DNA of 64,000 nucleotides from Dioscorea cayenensis subsp. rotundata (taxonomy: Eukaryota; Streptophyta; Magnoliopsida; Dioscoreales; Dioscoreaceae). The stretch's first letter is position 1. Each line of letters starts with the position of its first letter. Of this stretch, positions 1 through 10,304 are shown in pieces. A model generated the notes under the pieces. It worked only from the letters and a program-made list of their open reading frames with translations, was not told the origin of the DNA and searched no databases. Where the stretch lies: positions 15,917,808 to 15,981,807 of the forward strand of contig NC_052478.1 of assembly GCF_009730915.1 (NCBI RefSeq), given 5' to 3'. The position numbers and the translations under genes were made by a program.

Positions 1-28
1 TGTGTCATCGGGGCAACCCAAGAGGAGG

Positions 29-255
29 GCGTTCAGTAAGTTCAGCTTTAGCGGTGTTAATCTCAATTAACTCTTTGATATGTCCACTGAAGTCTGATGA
101 GATCGTCAAGCTCTTCCATGCTCAAGCTCGCAGAAAGTTTTAACGAGGTCTAAACCAAAAACTAATGGCTCTCATCAAGAAGTTGTGCAAGGTGAAAAAA
201 GATGCTCCACCCAATGATAACTGGAACTAGTTAGGACCCATTTTCCTCAGGCCAC
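29..255 (+). pseudogene. RPS15: RPS15 retropseudogene, 5' part
   Basis: Intronless, broken copy of cytosolic 40S ribosomal protein uS19/RPS15. Positions 29-90 read as the conserved N-terminal stretch ending in LFDMST. The frame then shifts near 90, and 93-228 read SDEIVKLFHAQARRKF, a stop at 141-143, RGLNQKLMALIKKL and APPNDNW. A second frameshift follows, and ELVRTHF matches the plant EPVRTHLRN stretch. Stops at about 71 and 141 plus two frameshifts make it non-functional. No intron interrupts the protein order, as expected of a processed copy. The homology stops abruptly near 255 and the protein's C-terminus reappears about 800 bases downstream. Confidence 0.85.
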
Positions 256-789
256 ACCCTCGACAACGTCAGCTGATCACGTGCAAGAGTCTTCAAAGCC
301 AGACACCGATTTGGTTGCGAATTCTACTGGTTGGGACCGGATGGTGGTGAAAAATGAAAATGTTCCTCTCGTAAAACAACCAACTTTGGATGTTAATCTT
401 GACGATGTCCAGGAGAAAGAGAAGGGATCTAGATATCCTTTTTTTTCTTTGCTTTTTTTGGCTAATTTTCTTCTTTCTTCCGTGTTTATAGTGATTTGGT
501 TACTGAGAATTGAAAGGAGAAAAAAGTTCAGCATAGATCTGATAGTGTGTAGTTGTTCCACATTTTATTTTAATTTATCAACTGTAATGGGTACGATGAT
601 GGGTGCTAATGGATTTGATTCATCTTGCAGGCTCCTCCTCCTGGAAAGTTATCACCAGAAAAGGATGGGTTTTCAGATCTTTCATCCGATTCCAAGCCTA
701 TGGACTCAGAGATGAAGTTGGTGGGCATTCACATTGTTTGATTTTTCTTGCTTTTATCCAATGTTTTGTCCTTTCTCTTGTTCCTTCCT

Positions 790-847
<58 letters not shown>

Positions 848-1066
848 TTTTTGGGGTAGAAAATGGAACTCTCCAGTATACAAATGGAGAAGAGGGAGTT
901 GAAGCCAGAATCAACAAAGATGCTTCATGCTAGAAGGAAGGAGAGGACTCTTGATCTGTAGTTAGAACTTGACAAGCATGGTAAGGAAAACGCAAGCTCT
1001 AGTAAGCAACTAGGTCAGAAGTAGCAAATGACGCCTTCTGGGAAGTTTGAGGCTAAGCCTGACAGC
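256..1066 (+). pseudogene. Foreign gene-fragment block inside the RPS15 pseudogene
   Basis: This block replaces the middle of RPS15. It holds protein-like islands separated by T-rich, intron-like DNA. One at about 270-440 is rich in Asp, Glu and Lys. One at 631-720 begins after a TTGCAG acceptor-like site and reads APPPGKLSPEKDGFSDLSSD onward. One near 867-960 is Lys/Arg/Glu-rich, with stops further on. The islands look like exons of a charged plant protein that I do not recognise. A long TC microsatellite sits in the second putative intron. In-frame stops after 960 argue against function. It could be captured or recombined gene sequence. Confidence 0.5.
795..844. repeat. (TC)n microsatellite
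   Basis: About 50 bases of nearly pure TC dinucleotide. It produces long Leu/Ser or Arg/Glu open frames that are not genes. Confidence 0.95.
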
Positions 1067-1123
1067 AAGCCTAGTTGAAGGCCTGGAATTAGTGCCACTC
1101 ACACTTTTAGGTTCATTCCTCTA
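1067..1123 (+). pseudogene. RPS15: RPS15 retropseudogene, 3' tail
   Basis: After KPS and a stop, the translation RPGISATHTFRFIPL closely matches the invariant RPS15 C-terminus (RPGIGATHSSRFIPLK in plants). It has the same orientation as the 5' part at 29-255. The middle of the protein (the MIIVPEMIG to GHYLAEF section) is missing and replaced by unrelated sequence. Confidence 0.8.
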
Positions 1124-1675
1124 TTCTTTGCTTCTAGTTTTTGTTTTTAAATTCCCTTATTGGCAAGAAACAAGAACTCAAAATGTTAGACAGACATTCA
1201 TTATGTTTTAAGTTTTGTCTGGCCCTTGGTGATGTTATTATTAAACTCTCAATACTCGAAGAATTCTGATTTCTTATAACCAGCTTGTCTATTGTGATTT
1301 CTATTAGAAAAAAGAAAAATATTAAAATTTATCTTTTTTAAAAAAAATAGAGAGTTTCTTTTGCCCATTTTCTCATGCTCTTTCTTCTTGGTCCAAAACA
1401 ACATGAGGTATTTGCTTTTTATCTTTGTATGGGATGTTAGTAATAGCATGGGTGAAATTCACAAGGGGGAGATGTAGATAAAAGAGCTAAAGTTCATGAA
1501 TATTTCTTTTTAAAGAAGGTAAATCTCCAAGTTAACATCTTCATGAATGGTTTTCTTAATTTTTGTAACGTTTACCCTTTTTTTTTTTTACTTTTATCTG
1601 TTATTATTTTTAAAATTATATATTATAATTTAAAAAAAATCGCCGTGCTATCCTATAAACAAGAGGGTTTTGGCT
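1124..1675. other. Gene-free stretch
   Basis: AT-rich with homopolymer runs. No protein-like frame or RNA gene is visible. Confidence 0.7.
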
Positions 1676-1864
1676 CATCCTGTCGGTTATCTAGATGGTC
1701 CCTAGCCCGGTCCATGTCATGGGAATGCGACCCGCAAGTTGGGCCAACCCGGCCAGCCAGTCAAGCACTGTAGGCCGGGCCGGTTCCAAGTCGGCCTTAG
1801 GTTGAACCAGACCCATCGGGTTAGGCCCGCTGCGCCCGGTTACCCGACTCGTGCCCACCTCTAC
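1676..1864. mobile_element. hAT-like GC-rich terminal fragment
   Basis: A GC-rich island in AT-rich DNA, full of CCCGG/GGCC words. Read on the minus strand from 1864, it begins TAGAGGTGGGCACGAGTCGG, a style of end known from plant hAT elements. No matching opposite end is seen upstream, so it is probably a fragment or a heavily diverged copy. Confidence 0.4.
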
Positions 1865-2025
1865 CATACACTACTTGTTTGCCCCAATTGGAAGTCCCAT
1901 TATTTAATGGTGGGCATGCCTTATCTTGGATCTTCCAGATCGAACGCTTCTTTTAATATCATCAAATTCATACTGAGCACAAGCTCGATATTACTGCATT
2001 TTATATGACCGGAATAGCGCTCTAG

Positions 2026-2037
2026 TGGTATCAGTAG
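2026..2037 (+). promoter_or_regulatory. Putative tRNA-Met primer-binding site
   Basis: TGGTATCAG followed by TAGC resembles the plant initiator tRNA-Met primer-binding site TGGTATCAGAGC with a changed tail. Gag-like sequence starts unusually soon afterwards, so a deletion or a chance match is possible. Confidence 0.45.
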
Positions 2038-2133
2038 CTTTCCTCAACCAGTTAGCTGTCCTCATGGGAACAATTCTCTCAGCAAGAAGAGCATCACTTT
2101 GGACCATCATCATTTATCAACTATGAAGCCGAG

Positions 2134-2376
2134 TTGTTCAAACTCCGACAGCGTTTTATTGTGACCGCATACCTTTCTGATTTTGAATGTTTATCTACAT
2201 GCGTCACCAGATTAAGTCCATGCAGCTTATTGAACTGTTTTCTCCCTGATCTAAGGAAGGATATTCAGCATAAACTTTATCTACTCAAGCCTCAATCTCT
2301 CCACGACGCGATGGGCATGGCTAAGCTTATGAAGGATAAGTGCAATGTGACTTGGAGTTCTTGGCCATTTATGTGA
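2134..2376 (+). pseudogene. Ty3/gypsy gag remnant
   Basis: The frame reads as the middle of a plant Ty3 gag protein (FKLRQRF, then a section ending in an AMGMAKLMKDK-like helix). The expected N-terminal ~100 residues and a CCHC zinc knuckle are not recognisable. A weak continuation after 2376 contains stops. Non-functional. Confidence 0.6.
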
Positions 2377-2616
2377 CCTCCACCACAATAGCCGCCACCA
2401 GCACCTAATTCTCCAGTTCCATCAGCATCTCATCCCACTCACCTAGCTTCCTCGCTTCCTATTAAACGCCTCATGCTCGTGGAGATGGCAGCTCGTCAGG
2501 AAAGCGACCTATGTTTTAACTATGATTCCAAATTTTCTCCATGTCACAAATGTTCTACATTATTTATATGCCTCTTGGTAGACCCCAAGGACGATGATGA
2601 CCAGAATATTCCATAA

Positions 2617-3042
2617 GTGGTGACAGCTTTTTTCACCACCGAGGACATGGAACTGGCTCCAACCCTCACGATTCCCATTGATGATGCCCCTTGTATTTCC
2701 TTTCATACCCTCAATGGGGTGGTCATTCTATCAACGCTGAAGGTTGTTGGCTTCATCAACAGGCAAGCTATCACAGTCTTAATTGATGGAGGGTCAACAA
2801 ATAATTTCATTCAAACTCGCCTCGTGATTCATCTTGACCTGTCCGTTCAACCATCGCCATATTTATGGGTAACGATTAGTAGCGGGGACATGCTATCATG
2901 TGTTGGCCAATGTTTGCAGGTTCTGTTGATGTTGGGAGACCAAGTATTTCCTATTGATTTCTTTCTTTTACCAGTGTTTAGGGCCGATGTTTTCCATTGC
3001 ATGCATTGGCTCGCAAGCCTTAGAATTGTGGATGGAATTTGA
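2617..3042 (+). pseudogene. Ty3/gypsy aspartic protease remnant
   Basis: Contains VLIDGGSTNNFIQ, the retropepsin active-site region. The usual D-[ST]-G is here D-G-G, with GSTNNFI preserved as in many plant Ty3 proteases. Further on, the frame resembles the section LGDQVFPIDFFLLPV before the flap and linker to RT. It ends in a stop at 3042 before the RT. Confidence 0.75.
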
Positions 3043-3329
3043 ATGCCATGGAGCCCACGTCAGATTGCATGGTGCCCAACACCCGACTTACATTGCTCTC
3101 ACGATGACAGCTTTAAAGCAACAAATGTGAGTCCAACCTCATAGCCAATACTTTCATTTGTCTATTGTTATGGATCCAGCTGGCAACGCTCAAATAACCA
3201 TGATAACTCCTTCTTTGCTACTCAATAGCCCAACATCCTTCATTCACAGTCTTCAAGAAATATTGACTTCTTTCACTGATATTTTCTCCTCTCTATAGGT
3301 CTTCCTTCGGTCCGCACTACCGATCACCG

Positions 3330-4120
3330 CATTCCTTTATTACCCAGCGCAGCACCGATGAACACACGACCTTATTGATGCCCTCATTTCCAAAAAAATA
3401 GAGATCAAACGATTGGTGGTGAGATGGTTAAAATTGGTATAATGCACCTAAGTACGAGTCCCTTCTCATCGGCGGTGATCTTGGTGAAAAGAAGGAGTAT
3501 AGTTGATGGTTTAGTGTAGATTCCTGAGCACTAAACGTGGTTAGGGATAAGGACTAATATCCTATACCAACAGTTGAAGAGCTCCTCGATGAGTTAGCCG
3601 GTGCTGGGGTTTTTTTGAGATGGACCTCCATTTGGGCTATCACCAAGTATGCATCCATCCTCCAGATATTGAGAAAATGGCATTTAGGACACACGATGGC
3701 CATTATGAATTTCTTATAATGTCATTTGGGCTCTCCAATGCACCGTCGACATTCCAAGCACTTATGAACAATATTTTCCAGGCATTTCTCCGAAAATTCA
3801 TTCTTATTTTTTTTATGATGTTCTTATTCATAGCGCAATGTGGAATGTATATTTGTAATACCTCTGGATTGCCTTCAGCTTATTTCACAAACATCGCATG
3901 TATACAAAATAGATGAAGTGTGTTTTCTCTTGTGAAGAGGCAGGTTAACTCGGTCATAAGATATTAGGTAGCGGCTTAGAAGTGGATGATAAAAAAATCA
4001 TAACGGTCAAGGAATAGCCTCTTCCATCCTTTGTCAGGAGTCTACGGGGATTTTTGGGTTTGATGGGATATTGCTATAGGTTTGTTCTATACTATACCAT
4101 GGTGGCAGCCCCATTGACTA
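3330..4120 (+). pseudogene. Ty3/gypsy reverse transcriptase remnant
   Basis: The segment 3620-3780 is best preserved: [19 protein letters not shown], then [20 protein letters not shown] and [10 protein letters not shown], which are conserved RT motifs. The catalytic motif normally read FxDD has become FFMMF at about 3808-3825, so both catalytic aspartates are lost. Frameshifts and stops flank it. 4040-4090 reads LRGFLGLMGYCYRF, the usual end of the RT connection region. Confidence 0.85.
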
Positions 4121-4450
4121 AACTCTTGCAAGGAAAATGCTTTTCTTTTGACTCTTGTTATGACAGAAACATTCCATGAGTTGAAGGATGCATTAACGCA
4201 CAAACATGTCCTTCAACTACCAGATTTTCTCACCCATTCGAGGTTTATACAGATGCCTCCAGCACTGGCATTAGTGCAATTCTTATTCAAAACAACCACC
4301 CAATTTCTTACTTTAGTAAGTCGTTACCACCTCAGCTCCATTCCTCATCTACCTAAGCACATGAAATAGATGATATCATGGAGGTAGTGCACCATTAGAG
4401 ACAATACCTTTTGGGATGGCAATTCGTCATCCACACAACTCATCAATTCG
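4121..4450 (+). pseudogene. Ty3/gypsy RNase H remnant
   Basis: One frame reads VYTDASSTGISAILIQ near 4240-4290, the RNase H DAS motif. This is followed by HPISYFSKSL, also typical. Frame changes split the domain into short pieces. Confidence 0.75.
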
Positions 4451-4599
4451 CTCCATCCTTCATCAATCAATTCAAACACCCGATCAACAATGTTGGCTTG
4501 CCTAGCTTATGAGCTATAAGTTTGATATCTTCTATAAATCGAGTGTCTTTAATACCCCCATAGATACTCTCTCAAGTATCACTAATGAAATTGAGTCTT

Positions 4600-5860
4600 T
4601 CCATTCATTTATAATTGCATCCAAGCCATTGCCAGCTATATGGACTGCATTATGTCGCATATAAGGTCAGCCCAACTTCTGCTCAATTTCTCTCAAATGT
4701 TCAACTTAAACCCAATGATTTTCTTGAATATTCTCTTATAGATGGCATCCTCCTCTACAAAGGCCATGTAGTTGTGCCCTTTGAGTCAGCCATGTAACAT
4801 ATATTTATTGCCGAATATTATAATTCTCCGATGGGTGGCCATGCAGGGATTCATCACACTATTATGCGTGTCGCTAGCTTATTTTACTAATCCAATCTTT
4901 ATCGAACAATCAAGGATTTCGTCAAGCATGCTCGGTATGCCAAGCTGGCAAACCTTTCAACCGTACCCTGTAGGGCTTAGTACAATGACTCCTAATCCCT
5001 GGCCAAATATGGGATTCAGTTTCTTTAGATTTCATCACTCACTTGCCACTGTCTTCCAGTAAAATTACCATCTTGGTTGTTGTCAATCGCTTGTCTAAAT
5101 AGATTCATTTTTCACCATTGTTATCCCACTTCACTTCACCTTCACCTCAGTCATCGAGGTATTTCATTGGGATATAGCTCACTTTCATGGTCTTCCCTTC
5201 AGCCATGTGTTGGATTGGGACCTACATTTTATAAGCAATTTTTGGCAATAACTCTACTGTCTCCAAGGCCCGCAGCTCACCACAAGCGTTGCTTATCATC
5301 CTCAAAGTGATGGTCAGACAAAGATATTGAATCACTACTTAGAAGACTATTTACGATGCTTTGTCGTAGACCATCCCCAACGCTGGGTGCGTTTCCTTCC
5401 GATGGCCGAGTGGCACTATAATACGGCTTGGCACTTGGCCATCTGTATGACCCCATATAAGGTTGTTTACGGTCAATCACCACCAACATTGTTAGACTAT
5501 ATCGCCTGCACATCTTCAATCGAAGAAGTTGATTCCATCCTCACTAATCGCATGCACATCTTGCAAACTCTCAAAATCAATCTCCACCGTGCACAGAATA
5601 GAATACATGTGCAAACTGACTCAAAGTACAAAGATGTCTCATTCCAACCCAGTGATTGGGTTTTTCTTAAATAACAACCCTTTCGACAGACGACCATTTC
5701 TCGCCGATAGTACCACAAGCTCTCTAAGCACTTTTTTGTACCATTTCAAGTTTAAGAGCAGATTGACAAAGTATCATACCGTCTTACTCTTCCAACAACG
5801 GCGTGCAGTCACAATCTTTTTTATATGTCCCTCCTTAAGTGGAATGTTAGAGATCATACA
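4600..5860 (+). pseudogene. Ty3/gypsy integrase remnant
   Basis: 4830-4900 reads GGHAGIHHTIMRVAS, the His part of the HHCC zinc domain, but the Cys pair is not visible. 5270-5470 preserves AYHPQSDGQTK-like sequence, then LEDYLRCF, WVRFLPMAEWHYNTAWH and MTPYKVVYGQSPP, the conserved C-terminal half of the Ty3 integrase core. 5757-5850 reads as the tail of the polyprotein. Many stops and frameshifts. Confidence 0.85.
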
Positions 5861-6093
5861 CTTTATCAATAGCCACTACCGAACAGTTTTGTGAATCAAC
5901 ATCCCTTACTCCAACCAACTATTGTCCTCCGTTTGTACCTACTCAAAGACCATGGTCCACCAGTCCACCAGTACTTAATCTAATGGGAGAGCCAGCCAAC
6001 CACTGAAGTCACATGAGAGACAGAATCCAGCCTTCGTTAGAGTTTTCCTACCTTTCACCTTGAGGATAAGCCAAGTTCTGAAGGGGAGGCAAT

Positions 6094-6375
6094 TGTGGTG
6101 AATAACATGGAGGGTGTGGCAAGGTTGAAAGGTCAACTGAGAAGATCATCAAGGGCTAACAAAGGTTTATCAAGCACTACGAAATGCATGAACTTTATTA
6201 TGTAATTATCATGCATGCATGTAATATGTTAGTTACCTATGGATGATAGTGGGCATCAATGCATGACAGGTGTCAATCTCTAATAAGGGAACCAATTAAG
6301 GGTGTTAATCCTTATATATAGCGGCAATAAAAAAAGAAGGCAGAGAATATTATTCCTGTTTTTATCTCTCTTCCT

Positions 6376-6413
<38 letters not shown>

Positions 6414-6545
6414 ACTTTCTTCTCCATCTTCCTCTCAATCTCTATCTTCCCAAAATCTTCTCCTTCTTCCTCTCAATCTCAATCTTCCCAAAACCCTAAC
6501 CCTATCTCCTGCTACAAGAAGAACGAGAAAAAAAGGACCTAGGGT
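6094..6545 (+). mobile_element. Possible 3' LTR of the Ty3/gypsy element
   Basis: It starts TGTGGTGAATAACATGG directly after the purine tract AAGGGGAGGC. A TATATATAGCGG box-like site lies near 6313, followed by a CT-rich leader. The 3' boundary cannot be fixed because no second LTR was found. Confidence 0.4.
6378..6412. repeat. (TC)n microsatellite
   Basis: About 35 bases of CT dinucleotide. A matching GA run lies at 6839-6873. Confidence 0.95.
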
Positions 6546-6835
6546 ATAGCAATGAAATGGTGCTGCAATAGCTAAGTAGCAGTCAACCTCTTTGTCAACT
6601 TCTTGCACAAGTAATAAGTAATGAAGTTCTGGAACTTCTTGGGCATTGTCTACAACACCTCCAATAAATCTATATAACAAATGGTTCACATTAAGCATAA
6701 CAATCCCCTTGCTTCCCAGTATTATTCCCAAATAAGAACCAAACAAGATAAATACTAGCATGTTAAGCCTAAATGATGAGTACAATGACGGACGGTCAAA
6801 CAGAAGACAAAGATAGAGAGAGATGAAGCGATAAG

Positions 6836-6877
<42 letters not shown>

Positions 6878-8245
6878 GAGTTAGAAAAGATAAAGAGATA
6901 GGAAAAGGGAAATATTCTACTTATCCATTAAACTAGAGTAAATCACATAATATAAGATGACGGAACACAACTGAACATAACCATATCAACAGCATGATCT
7001 CCACTACATAGCACACACTACTCCACGTAGTCACATAGCCCATGTGGCTTCTTAGCAATACGACTACTCTTTTGGATTGGGATTGGTTCAAGTGGGCTCG
7101 GATATTTTTCTTTGTGTGCCACCACATCAACTCCAACACCAAAGCTCCATATAACGTAGGCATAGCCATCATAAATGCCGTGGTTGGGTGCGATGTAAAT
7201 GCGCTCACTCCTCATGCAAGCGATGGTGTTAACAAGGGAGTTATGGGAATCTATTGTTTGAGCTAGGAAAATTGAAAGTGAAAAGTCAATCCCTCTAAAC
7301 CATGGTGCTCTTTTCATATGAAACTTAACCTAGTTACATGACCCTTGTATTGAAAAGTCAATCTTTTAAAAAGTAGGAATGAATTAGAAATTTAAAACCA
7401 AAGTGATTCTTTATGAATTTCGTATATAGTTTAAGAAATCTCAACTTATTCTCCTCTTAATTTTATAAAAGGTACCCCTTCCATTCTAAAATCCATGTTG
7501 TTTAAGGATATTGCACAAGAATGAAGAATGGTATTAAATTTTTAAAAATATAACATAAAAATTCATCAAATTACTAAACTATCCCTATCTGGAACCATAT
7601 CTTTTTCTCAAGATTATAAATATTACTACCTTCATTTTTATAACTTATTAAATTAAATAAGAGTGGTATTGAAATAAATAAATAAAAATTCTCTTCCAAC
7701 TCTAAAATGAGAATTATTTTGAAAATAAAAAAACCTTAATTCAAAACTGAGGGACTATTAATAGAAAACTATAGCGGCAGTTAATAGACCATTATTTAAC
7801 AATTGTGTTCATAGCCATTTGAACCAATTTTTTAGTCATTTAAAGATAGGAACCATTTAAAACTATAGTGAGGTAATTGTAAACAGGTATATGTTCTAAG
7901 AGTCTAATTTTAATGGTTATACATTGGAAGATTAAATTGCAAGATAAATATTTTTAGGTATTCTGACGAGAGACAAACACAAGAGATCCATGATGATGAC
8001 GATGATGATGATGATGATGTCCTTATTGTGGTTGATGTTTTGGTACAAGGCCCTAGAGCTAACGATGTACAACACAACATCATTGTCAATGCCCTAAGCT
8101 ATGTTTTCCTTTTCCTTTTATAGATGTCTATATACTTGAGATTTTGTGATTTGGAATGGTCTGGAATGTATGTCTCATATTCTATGTGATGGTGACATTT
8201 AATGATCCGTCTCACATACTAACATGTTATATTTTTTTAAAATTA
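6546..8245. other. No confident gene
   Basis: It contains a GA microsatellite (6839-6873) and a GAT trinucleotide run (about 7993-8020). A minus-strand open frame at 7018-7317 ends in PIPIQKSSRIAKKPHG, faintly like the linker before the copia RT, and is too weak to call. A CCCCTTCCATTCTAAAATCC motif at 7473 could be a very old Stowaway end. The remainder is AT-rich with no visible signal. Confidence 0.5.
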
Positions 8246-8749
8246 GGGAAACATTAATCGTTAAACTAGTCTAGAATTTGATGTTCATGCCACCTCATCA
8301 ATCTATTAAACTCTTACCTATTAAATTATCTTCCATAATAGTTATATTATGAAATAGGGCCCACAATCAATCCATTAAACTCTTTATACCTAATTATTTC
8401 TCATACTATAGTTATTTATAAAATTTTAAATATTATTAATAAAATAATTAAATAATATATTTTTAAAAATATATTACAAAATAAATATTTAAAATAATTA
8501 AAATATATTAATAATAAATAAATTACTTTATTATTTTGAAATATAATTAATTTGTGATGATAAAAATAAAATTTTAAAAATTTGAATTTAAAAATATTTA
8601 AAAGAGTGGGTCCCATTATTTTTTTATTTAAAAAAAAATAAATGGGGCAACCATTGAACGTTTGGTGGAAATCAAACACTTAATTGGCATAGAGGGTTTA
8701 ATGCTCAAGAGTTTAATAAACCCTTATCAAACTCCCATTAAAGTCGCTC
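8246..8749. mobile_element. MITE copy A (Harbinger/Tourist-like)
   Basis: The left end, GGGAAACATTAATCG, aligns with the left end of copy B (GGGCATCTGTAATGG). The right end, read in reverse, is GAGCGACTTTAATGG. Flanks are TTA (8243-8245) and CTA (8750-8752), close to the TTA-type 3 bp duplication of Tourist elements. Shared inner text includes CACCTCATCAATC near the left and AGTTTAATAAACCC near the right. The centre (8400-8640) is extremely AT-rich and looks expanded or inserted. Confidence 0.6.
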
Positions 8750-8752
8750 CTA

Positions 8753-8954
8753 GGGCATCTGTAATGGTTAGACTATCCTAGAGTTTGATACCCATGTCAC
8801 CTCATCAATCCATTAAATGGTTGTACGTGGCCACTGAGCGCCCATTGAGCGTTTGGTGTCAACCAAACACTCTATGGGCATTAAATCCTCCTTATGAAGG
8901 GTTTAATGCTCAAGAATCTAATAAACCCTTATCAAACTTCCATTAAAGTTGGTT
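8753..8954. mobile_element. MITE copy B (same family)
   Basis: About 200 bp, directly abutting copy A with only CTA between. Left end GGGCATCTGTAATGG. It shares with copy A the words GAGTTTGAT, CACCTCATCAATC, CGTTTGGTG, GGGTTTAATGCTCAAG and AATAAACCCTTATCAAAC. It ends a few bases before the LTR-like unit at 8960. Confidence 0.65.
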
Positions 8955-8959
8955 GTGAC

Positions 8960-9372
8960 TGTAGCAATAGTGATTTTACTGTTGTAAACCTTGGGCTTGC
9001 CCATGATTTTATGAGTGGGTTTGGTAAGTGACATGTCAACTATTGTAACTATGGTTAAGTTAGCTAATCATGAGTTTAGTTGCTTAAGGGTTTAGTCTTG
9101 GAGCCTATATAAGGCCCCTTAGTTTGTAAGGAGAGGGTATCCCTTGTTCCATGCCAAATACCTCTCCTCTAGCCTTCATGCAATAAAGAAATCCTTTTAT
9201 GAATATCTCTTCTTCCACTCCCTCTTATGAATCCCTCTTCTCCTACTACTCTTCTCTAATCCTAAGAGCTTCCACCCTAACCTTTACTTCACTTGGATGA
9301 TCCCCGACACCCAAGTAAGTTCAAAGGCATCCCCAACGTTCTCTTCATCGTTTACCTGGCCCGGCCAACGAT
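8960..9372 (+). mobile_element. LTR-like/pararetroviral promoter unit, plus orientation
   Basis: It matches, in the opposite orientation, the unit at 21770-22198 along nearly its whole length. It starts TGTAGCAATAGTG. A TATATAAGG box lies at 9106-9114 and an AATAAA signal at 9182-9187, about 70 bases downstream, the usual TATA-to-polyadenylation arrangement of an LTR or a caulimovirid promoter. It ends CGGCCAACGATTGTAG. The primer site that follows the other copy is absent here. Confidence 0.75.
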
Positions 9373-9679
9373 TGTAGTAATAATAATTTTATGAGTGGGT
9401 TTAGTAAGTGTCATGTCAACTATTATAACCATGGAGTAGAAGAAGAGATATATTCACAAAAGGATTTATTTCCTAAGATGAAAGCCATCATTCTCTTCAA
9501 ACATAGATACCTATCCATAAGTCTTCTATCGTATAACATGTTGTGGATCTTGTTGTTGCATAAGTATTTCCTTATTTTCTCTCACTCGTTTAAAGTTATT
9601 TTCTGCAAAGTAGTAGTAAATGTTCCAGATTCCTTACTATCCCAGATTTCAATGCTTTGAGGACTAAAGCGGTAAAGCT
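9373..9679. mobile_element. Scrambled mosaic of the same retroelement
   Basis: Three pieces of the 9.7-22.2 kb element are stitched together. 9373-9428 is a plus-orientation promoter piece. 9430-9466 is a minus-orientation piece of the same unit. 9467-9535 (plus) encodes MKAIILFKHRYLS, matching the minus-strand ORF at 10305-10916. 9530-9625 (plus) matches the leader at 21020-21130 read on the minus strand. This points to rearranged integration or repeated recombination rather than a simple insertion. Confidence 0.6.
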
Positions 9680-9950
9680 ATAATACCAAGATAAAACTTA
9701 CTATGTATATGTTGGGGACCCCGTTAAGGGTTTACCCCTGGATGATAAATATTACATTATAGTCGTTGTTGAGGAAAGAAACTATAACTCTGATACCTCT
9801 AGACTCTCTCTATCGTTGGTCAGGCTGGGGGAAACGATGAAAAGAACGTTGGGGATGCCTTTCAACTTACTTGGGTGTCGAGGATCATCCAAGTTTAGTA
9901 AAGGTTAGGGCGGAAGCTCTTAGAATTAGAGAAAAGGACAGTAAGGAATC
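9680..9950 (-). mobile_element. Second copy of promoter end, primer site and leader start
   Basis: Read on the minus strand, 9950-9800 matches the 3' third of the LTR-like unit. The decayed primer site (TAGAGGTATCAGAGTTATAG, about 9804-9785) follows, then leader sequence with the palindromic GGGGTCCCC near 9715. The same order is present at 21900-21650. The promoter half with the TATA box is missing. Confidence 0.7.
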
Positions 9951-9968
9951 TGGAACAGTAAAGATTTT

Positions 9969-10235
9969 CTAGCCTTCCATCATGTTGTCTAGATTTTGCT
10001 CAGCAATATCATCCAAGCCTTCTGGAGATCTTTCTGGACTTGGTAGCATTAAGATGTCAGCAGAAATGCTTAATCTTGAATAATCTCCAAAACGATATTC
10101 TCTTGCCCATAAGTAAACCTTCTTCATTTGGAGTTTAGTAGCTGGCATTTGTGAAATAAGATTTAGAAAAGGGCAGTACATGGGGAACATGTACTTGTCA
10201 ATATATACCTTCATAACTTTTGTTTCCAACACCAT
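9969..10235 (-). pseudogene. Unassigned 3'-terminal ORF of the MP-bearing element
   Basis: An 88-codon open frame ending at a stop just before the terminal repeat. It is separated by several stops from the ORF at 10305-10916 and probably once continued it. Met-rich N-terminal half, then an acidic C-terminal tail with SPERSPEGLDDIAEQN. No reverse transcriptase or RNase H motif. I do not recognise the family. Confidence 0.45.
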
Positions 10236-10304
10236 TTGGCATCTCTAGTTGTCAGCAATTGTGGGGTAAATTCTTTTCTAGTCAGTGGAGATTGCACATG
10301 CTCG

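Larger units (their letters stand above)
2026..6093 (+). mobile_element. Decayed Ty3/gypsy retrotransposon, internal region
   Basis: In order on the plus strand are gag, aspartic protease, reverse transcriptase, RNase H, integrase and a C-terminal stretch ending SHNLFYMSLLK, corresponding to the IHPVFHVSLLK motif of many Ty3/gypsy polyproteins. A possible primer-binding site lies at the start and a purine tract at 6081-6090 at the end. Dozens of stops and frameshifts break the frame. The order RT-RNase H-integrase is diagnostic of Ty3/gypsy rather than Ty1/copia. No convincing 5' LTR is found upstream. Confidence 0.9.

Noticed and set aside
6435..6785. Minus-strand 116-codon frame
   Set aside because: Its Arg-rich end comes from the CT-rich LTR leader; no domain-like pattern.
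7018..7317. Minus-strand frame with a weak copia-like end (SSRIAKKPHG)
   Set aside because: A single short motif with no neighbouring copia domains; it cannot be separated from chance.
7473..7755. Possible Stowaway MITE (CCCCTTCCATTC ... CTGAGGGA)
   Set aside because: Ends match poorly and no clear TA duplication is present on both sides.
8416..8679. AT-rich minus-strand frame of Phe/Ile/Leu/Tyr/Asn
   Set aside because: Composition artefact of the MITE core.
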